Positions 1 through 5,144 of a stretch of DNA of 6,952 nucleotides are shown piece by piece. The notes below the pieces were generated by a model. It did no database searches. It had not been told where the DNA came from and worked only from the letters and a program-made list of their open reading frames with translations. The position numbers were made by a program, and so were the translations under genes. Source of the DNA: DATKKM01 sp036741795 (GTDB taxonomy: Bacteria; Chloroflexota; Dehalococcoidia; SM23-28-2; RBG-16-64-32); NCBI GenBank assembly GCA_036741795.1, contig DAINRO010000084.1, positions 1-6,952 of the forward strand. The letters run 5' to 3'. Position 1 is the first letter of the stretch. Each line of letters opens with the position of its first letter.

Positions 1-8
1 GGGCCTTA

Positions 9-21
9 ATTCGCTACGAAT
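9..21. repeat. Small perfect hairpin downstream of the diiron gene
   Basis: ATTCG and CGAAT flank a 3-base loop (CTA), forming a perfect 5-bp stem. It lies 4 bases past the stop codon of the minus-strand diiron gene and could be a weak transcription end signal. There is no U-tract and the stem is short, so chance is a real alternative. Confidence 0.25.
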
Positions 22-25
22 CGCG

Positions 26-1111
26 CTAGTTGTCGAGGAACTGGCGGAGCAGCGGTGCCATGCGCTCGCGGCGGTCGCCGAGTCCGGCGACGTTGAGGCG
101 GTGCATGTACTCATTGACTCGTTTGCGCTGGACGCCCATGGCCATCTGGAGGCCCTTGTCGAAGTTCTTGATGCCGCCGCCCATGAGGATGGCGAGGGCT
201 TCGAATAGGGCAAAGTTCTGGCCGTCGGAGTCCATTGGGTCGGGGGCGAGGGTGGACTCAACCTTGTCGAAGTAGTGGTGGAGTTCCTCTCGGCGCCACG
301 GCTCTGTGTCGAGCACGTACTTGAGGTGAAGGACGCCGAAGCCGAGGTGGCGGCTCTCGTCCTGGCCGCATAGGCGGAAGATCATCTTCTCGGCGTGGTT
401 CTGGCCGATGTACTCGCCCATCCGGAACATGGACTGGACGAAGCCCTCGGCGGCCACGTGCATGATGCTGGACATCTCGGTGAAGTCCTTGGCCTCGATG
501 ATTACGCGCAGGCCGTCCTGGGGGAGGGAGGATAGGAGGCCGCCGCCGTTGGCGAAGGCGCGCTTGCGGAAGACGTCCAGGTGGCGGGCCTCGTCCATGA
601 TCTGCCCGAGGAGGAACAGCTTGACCTCGTGGTGCTCGCTGTTGATGTTGCCGAGCCACTGGGCCGGGGTGTCGCCAGCGATGAACTCGACCTCGGTGAG
701 GAAGGTGCAGAGCTGGGCCATCGCCCGCTCCATGTCGTCGGGGAGGGGCTCGATCGTCTCCCAGGGGATGTCCGTGGCCGATGACCACTGGCGGGTGACG
801 GTCTCCTCCCATAGGAGCCGGGCATTCTCAGAGTACACGTCGGACTTGTTGTTGTAGGCGCCGGGCATCCGCGGAGCGTCCTTGCGCGGGAAGGAGCCTC
901 GTACGTGCACGCTGCGGCTTTCGGGATTCTCCGGGACGGTACCGACGGCGCCGACCTCAATTTCGTCGAAGGTAAGACCGCGCTTGCCGGGCTTCGCGGT
1001 CATGCCCCAGGGGTGACCGTTCTCTTCGATGTTGAGCCAACTGAGATCAAGTTCGTGCTGCTCGACAGTTTCTGTCCGAAGCTTCTGCAGGGTGTCCTGG
1101 TCAATTGCCAT
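26..1111 (-). CDS. Ferritin-like diiron oxidase/oxygenase (R2/PaaA-like fold)
   Basis: A 361-residue protein with the carboxylate/histidine pattern of a diiron four-helix bundle: E140/E142 (LTEVEF), E174-x2-H177 in DEARH, E222, and E252-x2-H255 in DESRH. Spacing between ligand helices (about 32, 48 and 30 residues) is in the range of ribonucleotide-reductase-like and bacterial oxygenase families (R2-like oxidases, PaaA/BoxB, desaturases) and longer than in storage ferritins or rubrerythrins. Family knowledge says such centres activate O2 to oxidise an organic substrate or another protein residue. The substrate cannot be read from sequence. No signal peptide is seen, so it is likely cytosolic. 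The ATG start is supported by GAGAGGA ending 8 bases upstream and by a promoter at 1164-1193. It is a single gene, divergent from the acidic membrane protein, with no obvious partner subunit or reductase beside it. Confidence 0.8.
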   Translation of the reverse strand: MAIDQDTLQKLRTETVEQHELDLSWLNIEENGHPWGMTAKPGKRGLTFDEIEVGAVGTVPENPESRSVHVRGSFPRKDAPRMPGAYNNKSDVYSENARLLWEETVTRQWSSATDIPWETIEPLPDDMERAMAQLCTFLTEVEFIAGDTPAQWLGNINSEHHEVKLFLLGQIMDEARHLDVFRKRAFANGGGLLSSLPQDGLRVIIEAKDFTEMSSIMHVAAEGFVQSMFRMGEYIGQNHAEKMIFRLCGQDESRHLGFGVLHLKYVLDTEPWRREELHHYFDKVESTLAPDPMDSDGQNFALFEALAILMGGGIKNFDKGLQMAMGVQRKRVNEYMHRLNVAGLGDRRERMAPLLRQFLDN

Positions 1112-1119
1112 CGGTCACT

Positions 1120-1126
1120 TCCTCTC
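1120..1126 (-). promoter_or_regulatory. Ribosome binding site of the diiron gene
   Basis: GAGAGGA on the minus strand, 8 bases before the ATG at 1111. This is one of the few clear Shine-Dalgarno sites in the window and fixes the start of the diiron gene. Confidence 0.6.
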
Positions 1127-1163
1127 GCTGGCGTGCCTTAGCGCTCACTAAGTTACGCCCCGA

Positions 1164-1193
1164 TTTCTAACACGGCACGCGCTCAACTGTCAA
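1164..1193 (-). promoter_or_regulatory. Sigma-70-type promoter of the diiron gene
   Basis: On the minus strand a perfect -35 box TTGACA (1193-1188) is followed after 18 bases by TAGAAA (1169-1164); a 17-base spacer giving TTAGAA is also possible. The predicted transcription start near 1157 would leave a leader of about 45 bases carrying the Shine-Dalgarno site. The -35 box overlaps the dyad at 1179-1207, so repression by a dimeric regulator is plausible. Confidence 0.55.
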
Positions 1194-1207
1194 CGATAGT
1201 TGGGCGC
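1179..1207. promoter_or_regulatory. Inverted repeat (candidate operator) over the -35 box
   Basis: GCGCTCAACT (1179-1188) and AGTTGGGCGC (1198-1207) pair at 9 of 10 positions around a 9-base centre. The consensus -35 of the diiron gene promoter runs through the left arm and centre. The size and symmetry suit a dimeric helix-turn-helix regulator of TetR or similar type. No regulator gene is in the window, so its identity is unknown. Confidence 0.4.
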
Positions 1208-1251
1208 CGGTCTCGGACATTTTACACCACGGTCACGGGCCGTTGGGGGTT

Positions 1252-1266
1252 TGCTAGACTGATTTC
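1252..1266 (+). promoter_or_regulatory. Extended -10 promoter for a leaderless mRNA
   Basis: TGCTAGACT (1252-1260) reads as an extended -10 (TGn plus TAnnnT). It ends only 6 bases before the ATG at 1267, so transcription should start at or very near the A of the start codon, and no Shine-Dalgarno sequence is present. No convincing -35 box is seen. The same pattern precedes the ferredoxin gene at 5621. Confidence 0.5.
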
Positions 1267-1590
1267 ATGCACGAACGGCGGAAGGAGGACCCGGGGGCCC
1301 AATGGGGGATCAGCGGCGAGCCTCCAGGCTCGGATACTCCCTACCAGGATTGGGACAATCCGGAGGACTTCGAGGAGGATGCCCCGGAGGGCTACTACGA
1401 CGACGAGGAGGAGGACGACACCTACGTGCCGGGTCCCGACGATCCGGACTACGACCTTTCCGAAGCGGCGGGGTACGCCGGTTGGGAAGAGCCGAGGCGC
1501 CGAGGGATCCTGCCGCAGTGGCTTATCGCGCTCTTTTCGATCGCGCTCATCCTGGCGATCCTCATCCCCATCCTGATCCGGACGAGTTAG
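1267..1590 (+). CDS. Acidic, disordered, tail-anchored membrane protein of unknown function
   Basis: A 107-residue protein that I do not recognise. Residues 1-75 are hydrophilic and rich in Asp, Glu, Pro, Gly and Tyr, with an acidic run at 45-51 (DDEEEDD) and further DP/DY segments, so this part is probably disordered. R77-R79 precede one hydrophobic segment at about 85-104, and only three residues follow (RTS). By the positive-inside rule the acidic part should be cytosolic and the protein anchored by its C-terminal helix. The ATG sits 6 bases after an extended -10, implying a leaderless transcript. The stop codon directly abuts the stop of the convergent MOSC gene. Possible roles include a membrane-tethered adaptor or a divisome/secretion accessory, but nothing in the sequence decides this. 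Confidence 0.7.
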   Translation: MHERRKEDPGAQWGISGEPPGSDTPYQDWDNPEDFEEDAPEGYYDDEEEDDTYVPGPDDPDYDLSEAAGYAGWEEPRRRGILPQWLIALFSIALILAILIPILIRTS

Positions 1591-2133
1591 CTAGACGGGG
1601 CCCAGCGGCCGGTGTGGCTCGGGGGGAATCTCGATCTCGATTGGGTCGCCGGGACGGACCTCGCCAGCGACGAGGACGATGCTCATGATCCCGGCCTTCC
1701 GGATGAGGCTGCCATCATCGGCCTGACCGAGGACCGCGGACATCAGTCCCGGCTGGATACCATCGAGCTGAACACACGGTGTGCGCAGGCCAGTTACCTC
1801 GACCACTGCCGAGTCGCCGAGCCGGAGACGGGCGCCGGTTGGCAGTCCAAGGAGGTCTATTCCACTGGTGGTGATGTTCTCGCCCATCTGACCGGGGGCG
1901 ATGTCGAAGCCCTTGTCGCGGACTTCGTCGTGTAGCTCGGAGTGGATGAGGTGGACCTGGCGCAGGTTGGGTGTGGTGGGGTCCCGCGCGACGCGGGAAC
2001 GGTGCTTTACTGTGGCGCCGGCGTGGGCGTCGCCCTCGATGCCCATGCCTTCGACGAGCCGGATGATCCGGGCAGGCGGCTTGGCCATCGTGTGGGTCGG
2101 GCTGAGGTTTACGGACTTAACGGTTGCGGCCAA
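1591..2133 (-). CDS. MOSC-domain protein
   Basis: A 180-residue protein matching the stand-alone MOSC (molybdenum cofactor sulfurase C-terminal) family. Supporting motifs are an N-terminal strand ending VKSVNLS, GIEGDAHAG at 31-39, QVHLIHSEL at 59-67, GQMGENITTSGIDL at 81-94, the G-ARLRLG turn at 100-106, and TGLRTPCVQLDGIQPG at 114-129 containing the conserved cysteine C120. It ends with VAGEVRPGDPIEI. MOSC domains are linked to molybdenum cofactor binding and sulfur handling; the actual substrate of this single-domain form is not known. The start is TTG, chosen because the next in-frame ATG (residue 16) would remove the first beta strand of the fold. TTG lies 8 bases after the stop of the 72-residue gene and has no clear Shine-Dalgarno site, suggesting translational coupling. 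It is the last gene of the minus-strand train. Confidence 0.85.
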   Translation of the reverse strand: MAATVKSVNLSPTHTMAKPPARIIRLVEGMGIEGDAHAGATVKHRSRVARDPTTPNLRQVHLIHSELHDEVRDKGFDIAPGQMGENITTSGIDLLGLPTGARLRLGDSAVVEVTGLRTPCVQLDGIQPGLMSAVLGQADDGSLIRKAGIMSIVLVAGEVRPGDPIEIEIPPEPHRPLGPV

Positions 2134-2141
2134 AGTTCGGC

Positions 2142-2360
2142 TCAGATTGAAGCTGTGGGCGCGGCGTTGGCTGCTTCGTCCATCTCGACCTCGATGAACG
2201 GGCTGCCATAGCGGTCCCGGTACACGTCCGCTGCCTTGACTACGCCGTGCTTGAGGGTGCGGTGGTCGTCCCAGTACGAGATGGTCTGGCCGATCAGAGT
2301 AGGGACGAGGTTTTTGAGGCCTTTTTCGTCCATCGCGAAGCGGAGCTCCTTGGTGACCAT
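2142..2360 (-). CDS. Small protein of unknown function (72 residues)
   Basis: I do not recognise this protein. It has clear G/C third-position bias, an ATG start, and a position between two confident genes on the same strand, so it is probably real. Visible features are a basic/amphipathic N-terminus, a central segment with WDD at 30-32 and KHG at 37-39, then YRDRYGSPFIEVEMDE at 47-62, and a short Ala-rich tail. The alternating Gly/hydrophobic pattern could be a small beta-barrel, which is a guess. No signal peptide, membrane helix or Cys/His metal site is seen. It starts 75 bases after the acyltransferase stop, possibly from its own promoter (TATCAT at 2376-2371), and its stop is 8 bases before the MOSC start. 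Confidence 0.65.
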   Translation of the reverse strand: MVTKELRFAMDEKGLKNLVPTLIGQTISYWDDHRTLKHGVVKAADVYRDRYGSPFIEVEMDEAANAAPTASI

Positions 2361-2370
2361 TCCGGTTTCA

Positions 2371-2376
2371 ATGATA
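2371..2376 (-). promoter_or_regulatory. Possible -10 box before the 72-residue gene
   Basis: TATCAT on the minus strand ends 10 bases before the ATG at 2360. That would give a leader of only a few bases, in keeping with the near-leaderless starts elsewhere in the window. No good -35 box is visible, so this is a weak call. It would let the 72-residue and MOSC genes be transcribed apart from the upstream train. Confidence 0.3.
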
Positions 2377-2435
2377 GAGCCGCGGGTGGGTTCGTGCGAG
2401 TGCGGAGTCGAATCGCTGCCCTTCCTTCGATTTCC

Positions 2436-3353
2436 TCAGGATGAGCAGGAAGTTGGTTCTGGCCACATATCTCGGAAGGCGTACCATTGAGCGGGGCGGC
2501 GGCGGACGAAGTTTTCCAGGGTGGCGGCGATGCACTGGGTCATCTGGGCGATGTCGTCTTCGGCATCGAGTTCTCGGTCCGATACCAGGGGTGGTTGGAT
2601 GTGGACGCGGTAGCGGCCGGGTGCTGTACGCACTGACGCGGCGAAAATCACTGGTACGCCCGTGAGGCGCGCGAGTCGGGCGGGGCCTTCGGGAAATGGG
2701 GTTTGGCGACCGAAGAAGGTGACGGGGATTGAGTCGGGGCGGTCGATGCCGGCATCTACGGCGAAGGCGACCATGCCACCGCGGCGAAGTTCGCGGATGA
2801 GGCTTATTCCGGCGCCAGCGGAGGGGATGAGCGAGATGCCCATCCGGGCGCGGGAGATGAGGACGCAGTCCATTAGCCACTCGGGTTTCACTGGCTCGAT
2901 GACCGAAGTGACGCGGAAGCCCTTGATGACGGCGACGGCGGCGGCGATTTCTGTCGCGCCCATGTGGGCGCTGACGAAGATGACTCCTTTGCGGCCATCG
3001 GCCGCGGCGTCGAGGTGCTCGCTGCCGATGATGTCGACGCGGTCGCGCATGTCCTCTCTCCCCCAGGACTGGGCGTGGATTGACTCGGCGACGAAGCGGC
3101 TGAAGTGGCGGAAGGCGCCGCGGGCAGTACGACGGACGGTGGGGTCGTCTTCGGACAACCCCAGGACGTGCGCGAAATTCCTGGTGGCGTTCTCGCGTGC
3201 AGTGGTAGCTGTCGCATAAACGGCATCTGCAAAGGGCTGGGCGATGGTGTTACCGAAGGCCAATGGCACGATGCGGGCGCAGGTGCGGCTAGTGTCGACG
3301 AGGGCGGTGGCGATCAGGTGCGATCCCAGTGTGGAGACGAACTGACGTCTCAA
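2436..3353 (-). CDS. LpxL/HtrB/PatA-type lipid acyltransferase
   Basis: A 305-residue protein of the bacterial lipid A/PIM acyltransferase family, within the lysophospholipid acyltransferase superfamily, at normal family length. The catalytic HX4E motif is H130-MGAT-E135 in FVSAHMGATEIA. Later blocks also fit: VDAGIDRP at 199-206, FFGRQTPFPEGPARLAR at 213-229, TGVPVI at 231-236, and the C-terminal QWYAFRDMW at 289-297. These enzymes move a fatty acyl chain from acyl-ACP or acyl-CoA to a membrane glycolipid at the inner face of the cytoplasmic membrane. The acceptor here is unknown: lipid A in LPS makers, phosphatidylinositol mannoside in actinobacteria. The TTG start lies 6 bases after the thioesterase stop, in the same frame and without a Shine-Dalgarno site, so coupling is likely. 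An acyl donor might come from the neighbouring hotdog enzymes. Confidence 0.85.
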   Translation of the reverse strand: MRRQFVSTLGSHLIATALVDTSRTCARIVPLAFGNTIAQPFADAVYATATTARENATRNFAHVLGLSEDDPTVRRTARGAFRHFSRFVAESIHAQSWGREDMRDRVDIIGSEHLDAAADGRKGVIFVSAHMGATEIAAAVAVIKGFRVTSVIEPVKPEWLMDCVLISRARMGISLIPSAGAGISLIRELRRGGMVAFAVDAGIDRPDSIPVTFFGRQTPFPEGPARLARLTGVPVIFAASVRTAPGRYRVHIQPPLVSDRELDAEDDIAQMTQCIAATLENFVRRRPAQWYAFRDMWPEPTSCSS

Positions 3354-3359
3354 GAGGTA

Positions 3360-3806
3360 TCAGGAAGGGCCGAGATAGGTCTGGTTCAATTGGTCCTGCT
3401 GTTCGTCCGGCATCCTGAGGAAAAGGCCCGTGGCCTGGGCGAGGAGCGCGCCCGATTCGTCGCGGAGTTCGGCAGTGGCTTCCATACGCTTGCCTCGGTC
3501 GCGGGTGACCGTGGAGGTGACAGTGATCTGCTGGTCCAGCGGCAAGGGACGCCGATAGCGGACCTCCAGGCGGGCGGTCATGGCCCAGGCGCCGGCGGCG
3601 TACATCGCCCAGCCCATGGCTTCGTCCATCACGGCGGCGCCAATGCCGCCGTGGGCGACGCCGGGGAACCCCTGGTGGACCTGGCGCGGGTTGAAGATGC
3701 CGGTGACGTTTGGTCCGTCCACCTCGAAGGCAACGTGCAACCCTTCTGGATTGCGGACGCCGCAGCCGTAGCACAGGTGGCGGGGGCTATCGTCCGGTTC
3801 TTGCAC
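3360..3806 (-). CDS. PaaI-type hotdog thioesterase
   Basis: A 148-residue single hotdog-domain protein of the PaaI/YiiD-like thioesterase group. The N-terminus has CYGCGVRNPEGL at 12-23, typical of this subgroup. The central helix carries VAHGGIGAAVMDEAMGW at 50-66, with H52-G-G and D61-E62 at the positions that bind and hydrolyse the thioester. Strands after residue 76 (ARLEVRYRRPLPL, then the ITVTSTV strand) complete the fold. Such enzymes cleave acyl-CoA thioesters in the cytosol; chain preference cannot be predicted. The start is GTG, supported by GGAG ending 8 bases upstream. The gene follows a 108-base gap containing a long imperfect stem-loop, so expression may be separately controlled. 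It is coupled to the acyltransferase downstream by a 6-base gap. Confidence 0.85.
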   Translation of the reverse strand: MQEPDDSPRHLCYGCGVRNPEGLHVAFEVDGPNVTGIFNPRQVHQGFPGVAHGGIGAAVMDEAMGWAMYAAGAWAMTARLEVRYRRPLPLDQQITVTSTVTRDRGKRMEATAELRDESGALLAQATGLFLRMPDEQQDQLNQTYLGPS

Positions 3807-3814
3807 AGTCGGGA

Positions 3815-3818
3815 CTCC
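3815..3818 (-). promoter_or_regulatory. Ribosome binding site of the PaaI-type gene
   Basis: GGAG on the minus strand, 8 bases before the GTG at 3806. It supports the GTG start, in contrast to the coupled TTG starts nearby that have no such site. Confidence 0.5.
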
Positions 3819-3840
3819 GTTCTGCTAATGCGGTGTTCCC

Positions 3841-3902
3841 CCCGGCCCAGATCCTGCGGGAGGAGGTTGTGAGGGCCGGCGGACGTACGTGCTCCGCAGG
3901 AT
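3841..3902 (-). promoter_or_regulatory. Structured leader before the PaaI-type thioesterase gene
   Basis: On the minus strand ATCCTGCGGAG (3902-3892) pairs with CTCCCGCAGGAT (3862-3851) as an 11-bp stem with one bulged C and a 29-base loop. The loop contains CCGGCCC (3879-3873), which is complementary to GGGCCGG (3848-3842) just past the stem. The two pairings would form a pseudoknot or, more easily, two mutually exclusive folds, as in attenuators. No U-tract follows, so it is not a standard terminator. An 8-base palindrome, ACGTACGT, lies at 3883-3890. I do not recognise a known riboswitch class; a DNA-level regulatory site is also possible. Confidence 0.4.
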
Positions 3903-3914
3903 GACGGCTTGAGG

Positions 3915-4331
3915 TCACGAGGGCTCTGTCTCGGTGCACTCGGTGAGTCCTGGTAGTGAGGTGATACGCCAGGATTCGCCCTCGCGGACGAAGGTCCACG
4001 TCTGCTCTGCCTCCTCGCCGTCGATGAGGACAATGACGTTGGCGGTTGCCTGGTTACCGGTAAGCTCAATGTCGTCTATCTGTTTCCAGCCGGTGATGCT
4101 GGAACCGTCGAACGTCTCGTCCACTTGCTCCTGGGTGCACTGCTCGGTGACCGACGTGGCCAGGTAGTCGTAGAGGCCGGCGCCGCCGTCGTCGACGATG
4201 GCGTAGGTCGCGTTCTCCGAGAGGGCGCCAATCTGTGCCGCGTTCTGGTCTCCTCCGTCGTCGTCATCATCACTGCAGGCAGCGAGAGCGGCAGCAAGGA
4301 GGACTGCCGTGAGGAGGACAAGGCGCATCAT
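3915..4331 (-). CDS. Small secreted lipoprotein with NTF2-like-sized domain
   Basis: A 138-residue protein with a clear lipoprotein signal: MMR, a hydrophobic stretch at 4-18, and lipobox LAAC with C19 as the lipidated residue. After it comes a short acidic linker, SDDDDDGG, then a compact domain of about 100 residues. The pattern YDYLATSVTEQC, a beta-rich middle, and EQTWTFVREGESWRI at 109-123 resembles small NTF2-like/DUF4878-type extracytoplasmic domains, which is a tentative match. C65 and C132 could form a disulfide. It should sit on the outer face of the cytoplasmic membrane. The first ATG overlaps the stop of the MaoC-like gene (ATGA), so the two are co-translated; a second ATG follows at once. 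Its presence in an acyl-thioester gene train suggests a link to the cell envelope. Its ligand is unknown. Confidence 0.75.
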   Translation of the reverse strand: MMRLVLLTAVLLAAALAACSDDDDDGGDQNAAQIGALSENATYAIVDDGGAGLYDYLATSVTEQCTQEQVDETFDGSSITGWKQIDDIELTGNQATANVIVLIDGEEAEQTWTFVREGESWRITSLPGLTECTETEPS

Positions 4332-4741
4332 TGCTTGATTTTCAGCGTCGCGTCTCCGCTGATCAAGAGGTCGCCATCCTGGTTAACGCACTCGATGCTG
4401 CATGCCACCGTCTCGCCAACTCGCGACTTGACCGTGCCACGGCAGGTGATCGTATCGCCCGGCCTTCCGGCCCCACGGAACCGTGTTTTCATTCGCCCAC
4501 TGGTGACCCATGATGTCCCAAAAGCCACGGTTAGCATCTCCGATAGCATCGCCAGGAGGAGCATGCCGTGGGCGATGGGCCCGCCGAACTGCGTGGCCGC
4601 GGCGAATTCCGGGTCGACATGGAGGGGGTTGTGGTCGCCGCTGGCGTCGGCGTAACGGTTGATGGTGTCCTGGGTGATGGTCCGGACCAGCGGCTCAAGC
4701 GTGCAGCCGACGTCGGGAAGGACTATTCGTTCTGGGCTCAA
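4328..4741 (-). CDS. MaoC-like (R)-hydratase, catalytic HadB-like subunit
   Basis: A 137-residue single hotdog protein of the MaoC/(R)-specific enoyl hydratase family. The hydratase signature is intact: YADASGDHNPLHVD at 30-43, followed by FGGPIAHGMLLLAM at 52-65. The catalytic pair is D36 and H41, with the spacing of PhaJ-type hydratases and, as I recall, the same numbering as mycobacterial HadB. It would add or remove water at the 2-3 bond of an acyl-CoA or acyl-ACP in the cytosol. The TTG start overlaps the stop of the preceding hotdog gene (TTGA) and has no Shine-Dalgarno site. This fits co-translation of two subunits of one enzyme, as in HadAB. The stop overlaps the lipoprotein start by 4 bases. 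A direct role in fatty-acid elongation versus breakdown cannot be told. Confidence 0.85.
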   Translation of the reverse strand: MSPERIVLPDVGCTLEPLVRTITQDTINRYADASGDHNPLHVDPEFAAATQFGGPIAHGMLLLAMLSEMLTVAFGTSWVTSGRMKTRFRGAGRPGDTITCRGTVKSRVGETVACSIECVNQDGDLLISGDATLKIKQ

Positions 4742-5142
4742 TTCGTTGCATCCACGGGAAACGTGATGGTGGCGCGGCCGGTCATGACGGGGCCGGCGGG
4801 CCCAAATGCTTCCAGGTCCACGCCCATGAGGACCCAGCCGGCGCGCTCGCCACGGCTGGCGACGGACGCGGTGACGGATAGGGTGTCGCCGACATGTGTG
4901 GCGCTGCTGAAGCTGACCTCCTGGCCGGCGTGGATGGTGCCCGGGGCGAGTGCGGCGTGCTGGAGGAGCGCGCGGATGCTCAGGGCGGCGATGGCCATAG
5001 GGGGCACAAGACCAGGGCCGAGTGTTGCGATGGTGGAATCACTGACGGCCTCGCTGTATTGATCTACCCAGCCGCGGGAAAGCTCGAATGTGACAGGCGG
5101 GAAAGCGTGGCCTTTCTCCAGGTTGGCGACGGTCAAGGGCAT
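4738..5142 (-). CDS. Non-catalytic hotdog protein, HadA-like partner subunit
   Basis: A 134-residue protein with the layout of a MaoC/FAS1-type hotdog domain: an N-terminal strand at about 14-24, YSEAVSDSTIATLGPGLVPPMAIAALSIRALL at 29-60 where the central helix should be, HAGQEVSFSSATHVGDTLSV at 71-90, and a final strand MTGRATITFP. The catalytic D-x4-H motif of hydratases is absent; SDST replaces it. The loop-plus-helix 'GLVPPMAIAALS' is what HadA-type or N-terminal half-domain proteins keep for substrate binding. I infer a heterodimer with the overlapping catalytic gene downstream. The ATG is 2 bases after the stop of the FlK-like gene, so it is translationally coupled. A free-standing protein with another activity cannot be ruled out. 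Confidence 0.7.
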   Translation of the reverse strand: MPLTVANLEKGHAFPPVTFELSRGWVDQYSEAVSDSTIATLGPGLVPPMAIAALSIRALLQHAALAPGTIHAGQEVSFSSATHVGDTLSVTASVASRGERAGWVLMGVDLEAFGPAGPVMTGRATITFPVDATN

Positions 5143-5144
5143 GC

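Noticed and set aside
1..25. End of another gene at the left edge
   Set aside because: Stop codons are present in short frames, but 25 bases give no way to support a coding call.
258..960. Long minus- and plus-strand frames overlapping the diiron gene
   Set aside because: Arg/Pro/Ser-rich translations typical of frame-shifted GC-rich coding DNA, while the diiron frame has conserved metal ligands.
2392..2428. GATTCGACTCC-like stretch on the minus strand resembling a tRNA T-loop
   Set aside because: No matching T-stem, anticodon arm or acceptor stem can be built around it.
3105..3872. Long plus-strand reading frame of 255 codons opposite the thioesterase and acyltransferase genes
   Set aside because: Its translation has no recognisable motif, is glycine/aspartate-rich low-complexity of antisense type, and it lies opposite two confident genes. 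It is a GC-rich shadow frame.
3815..3914. Fluoride riboswitch in the gap before the PaaI-type gene, suggested by the FlK-like gene nearby
   Set aside because: The stem-loop does not show the conserved fluoride riboswitch core as I know it, and the FlK-like gene lies upstream of it rather than downstream.
4257..4275. GTC/ATC trinucleotide run
   Set aside because: It encodes the Asp run of the lipoprotein linker and mixes GAT and GAC codons, so it is not a pure microsatellite or a phase-variable tract.
4125..4655. Plus-strand frame of 176 codons opposite the lipoprotein and MaoC-like genes
   Set aside because: No motif or supporting start signal; both opposite-strand genes are well supported.
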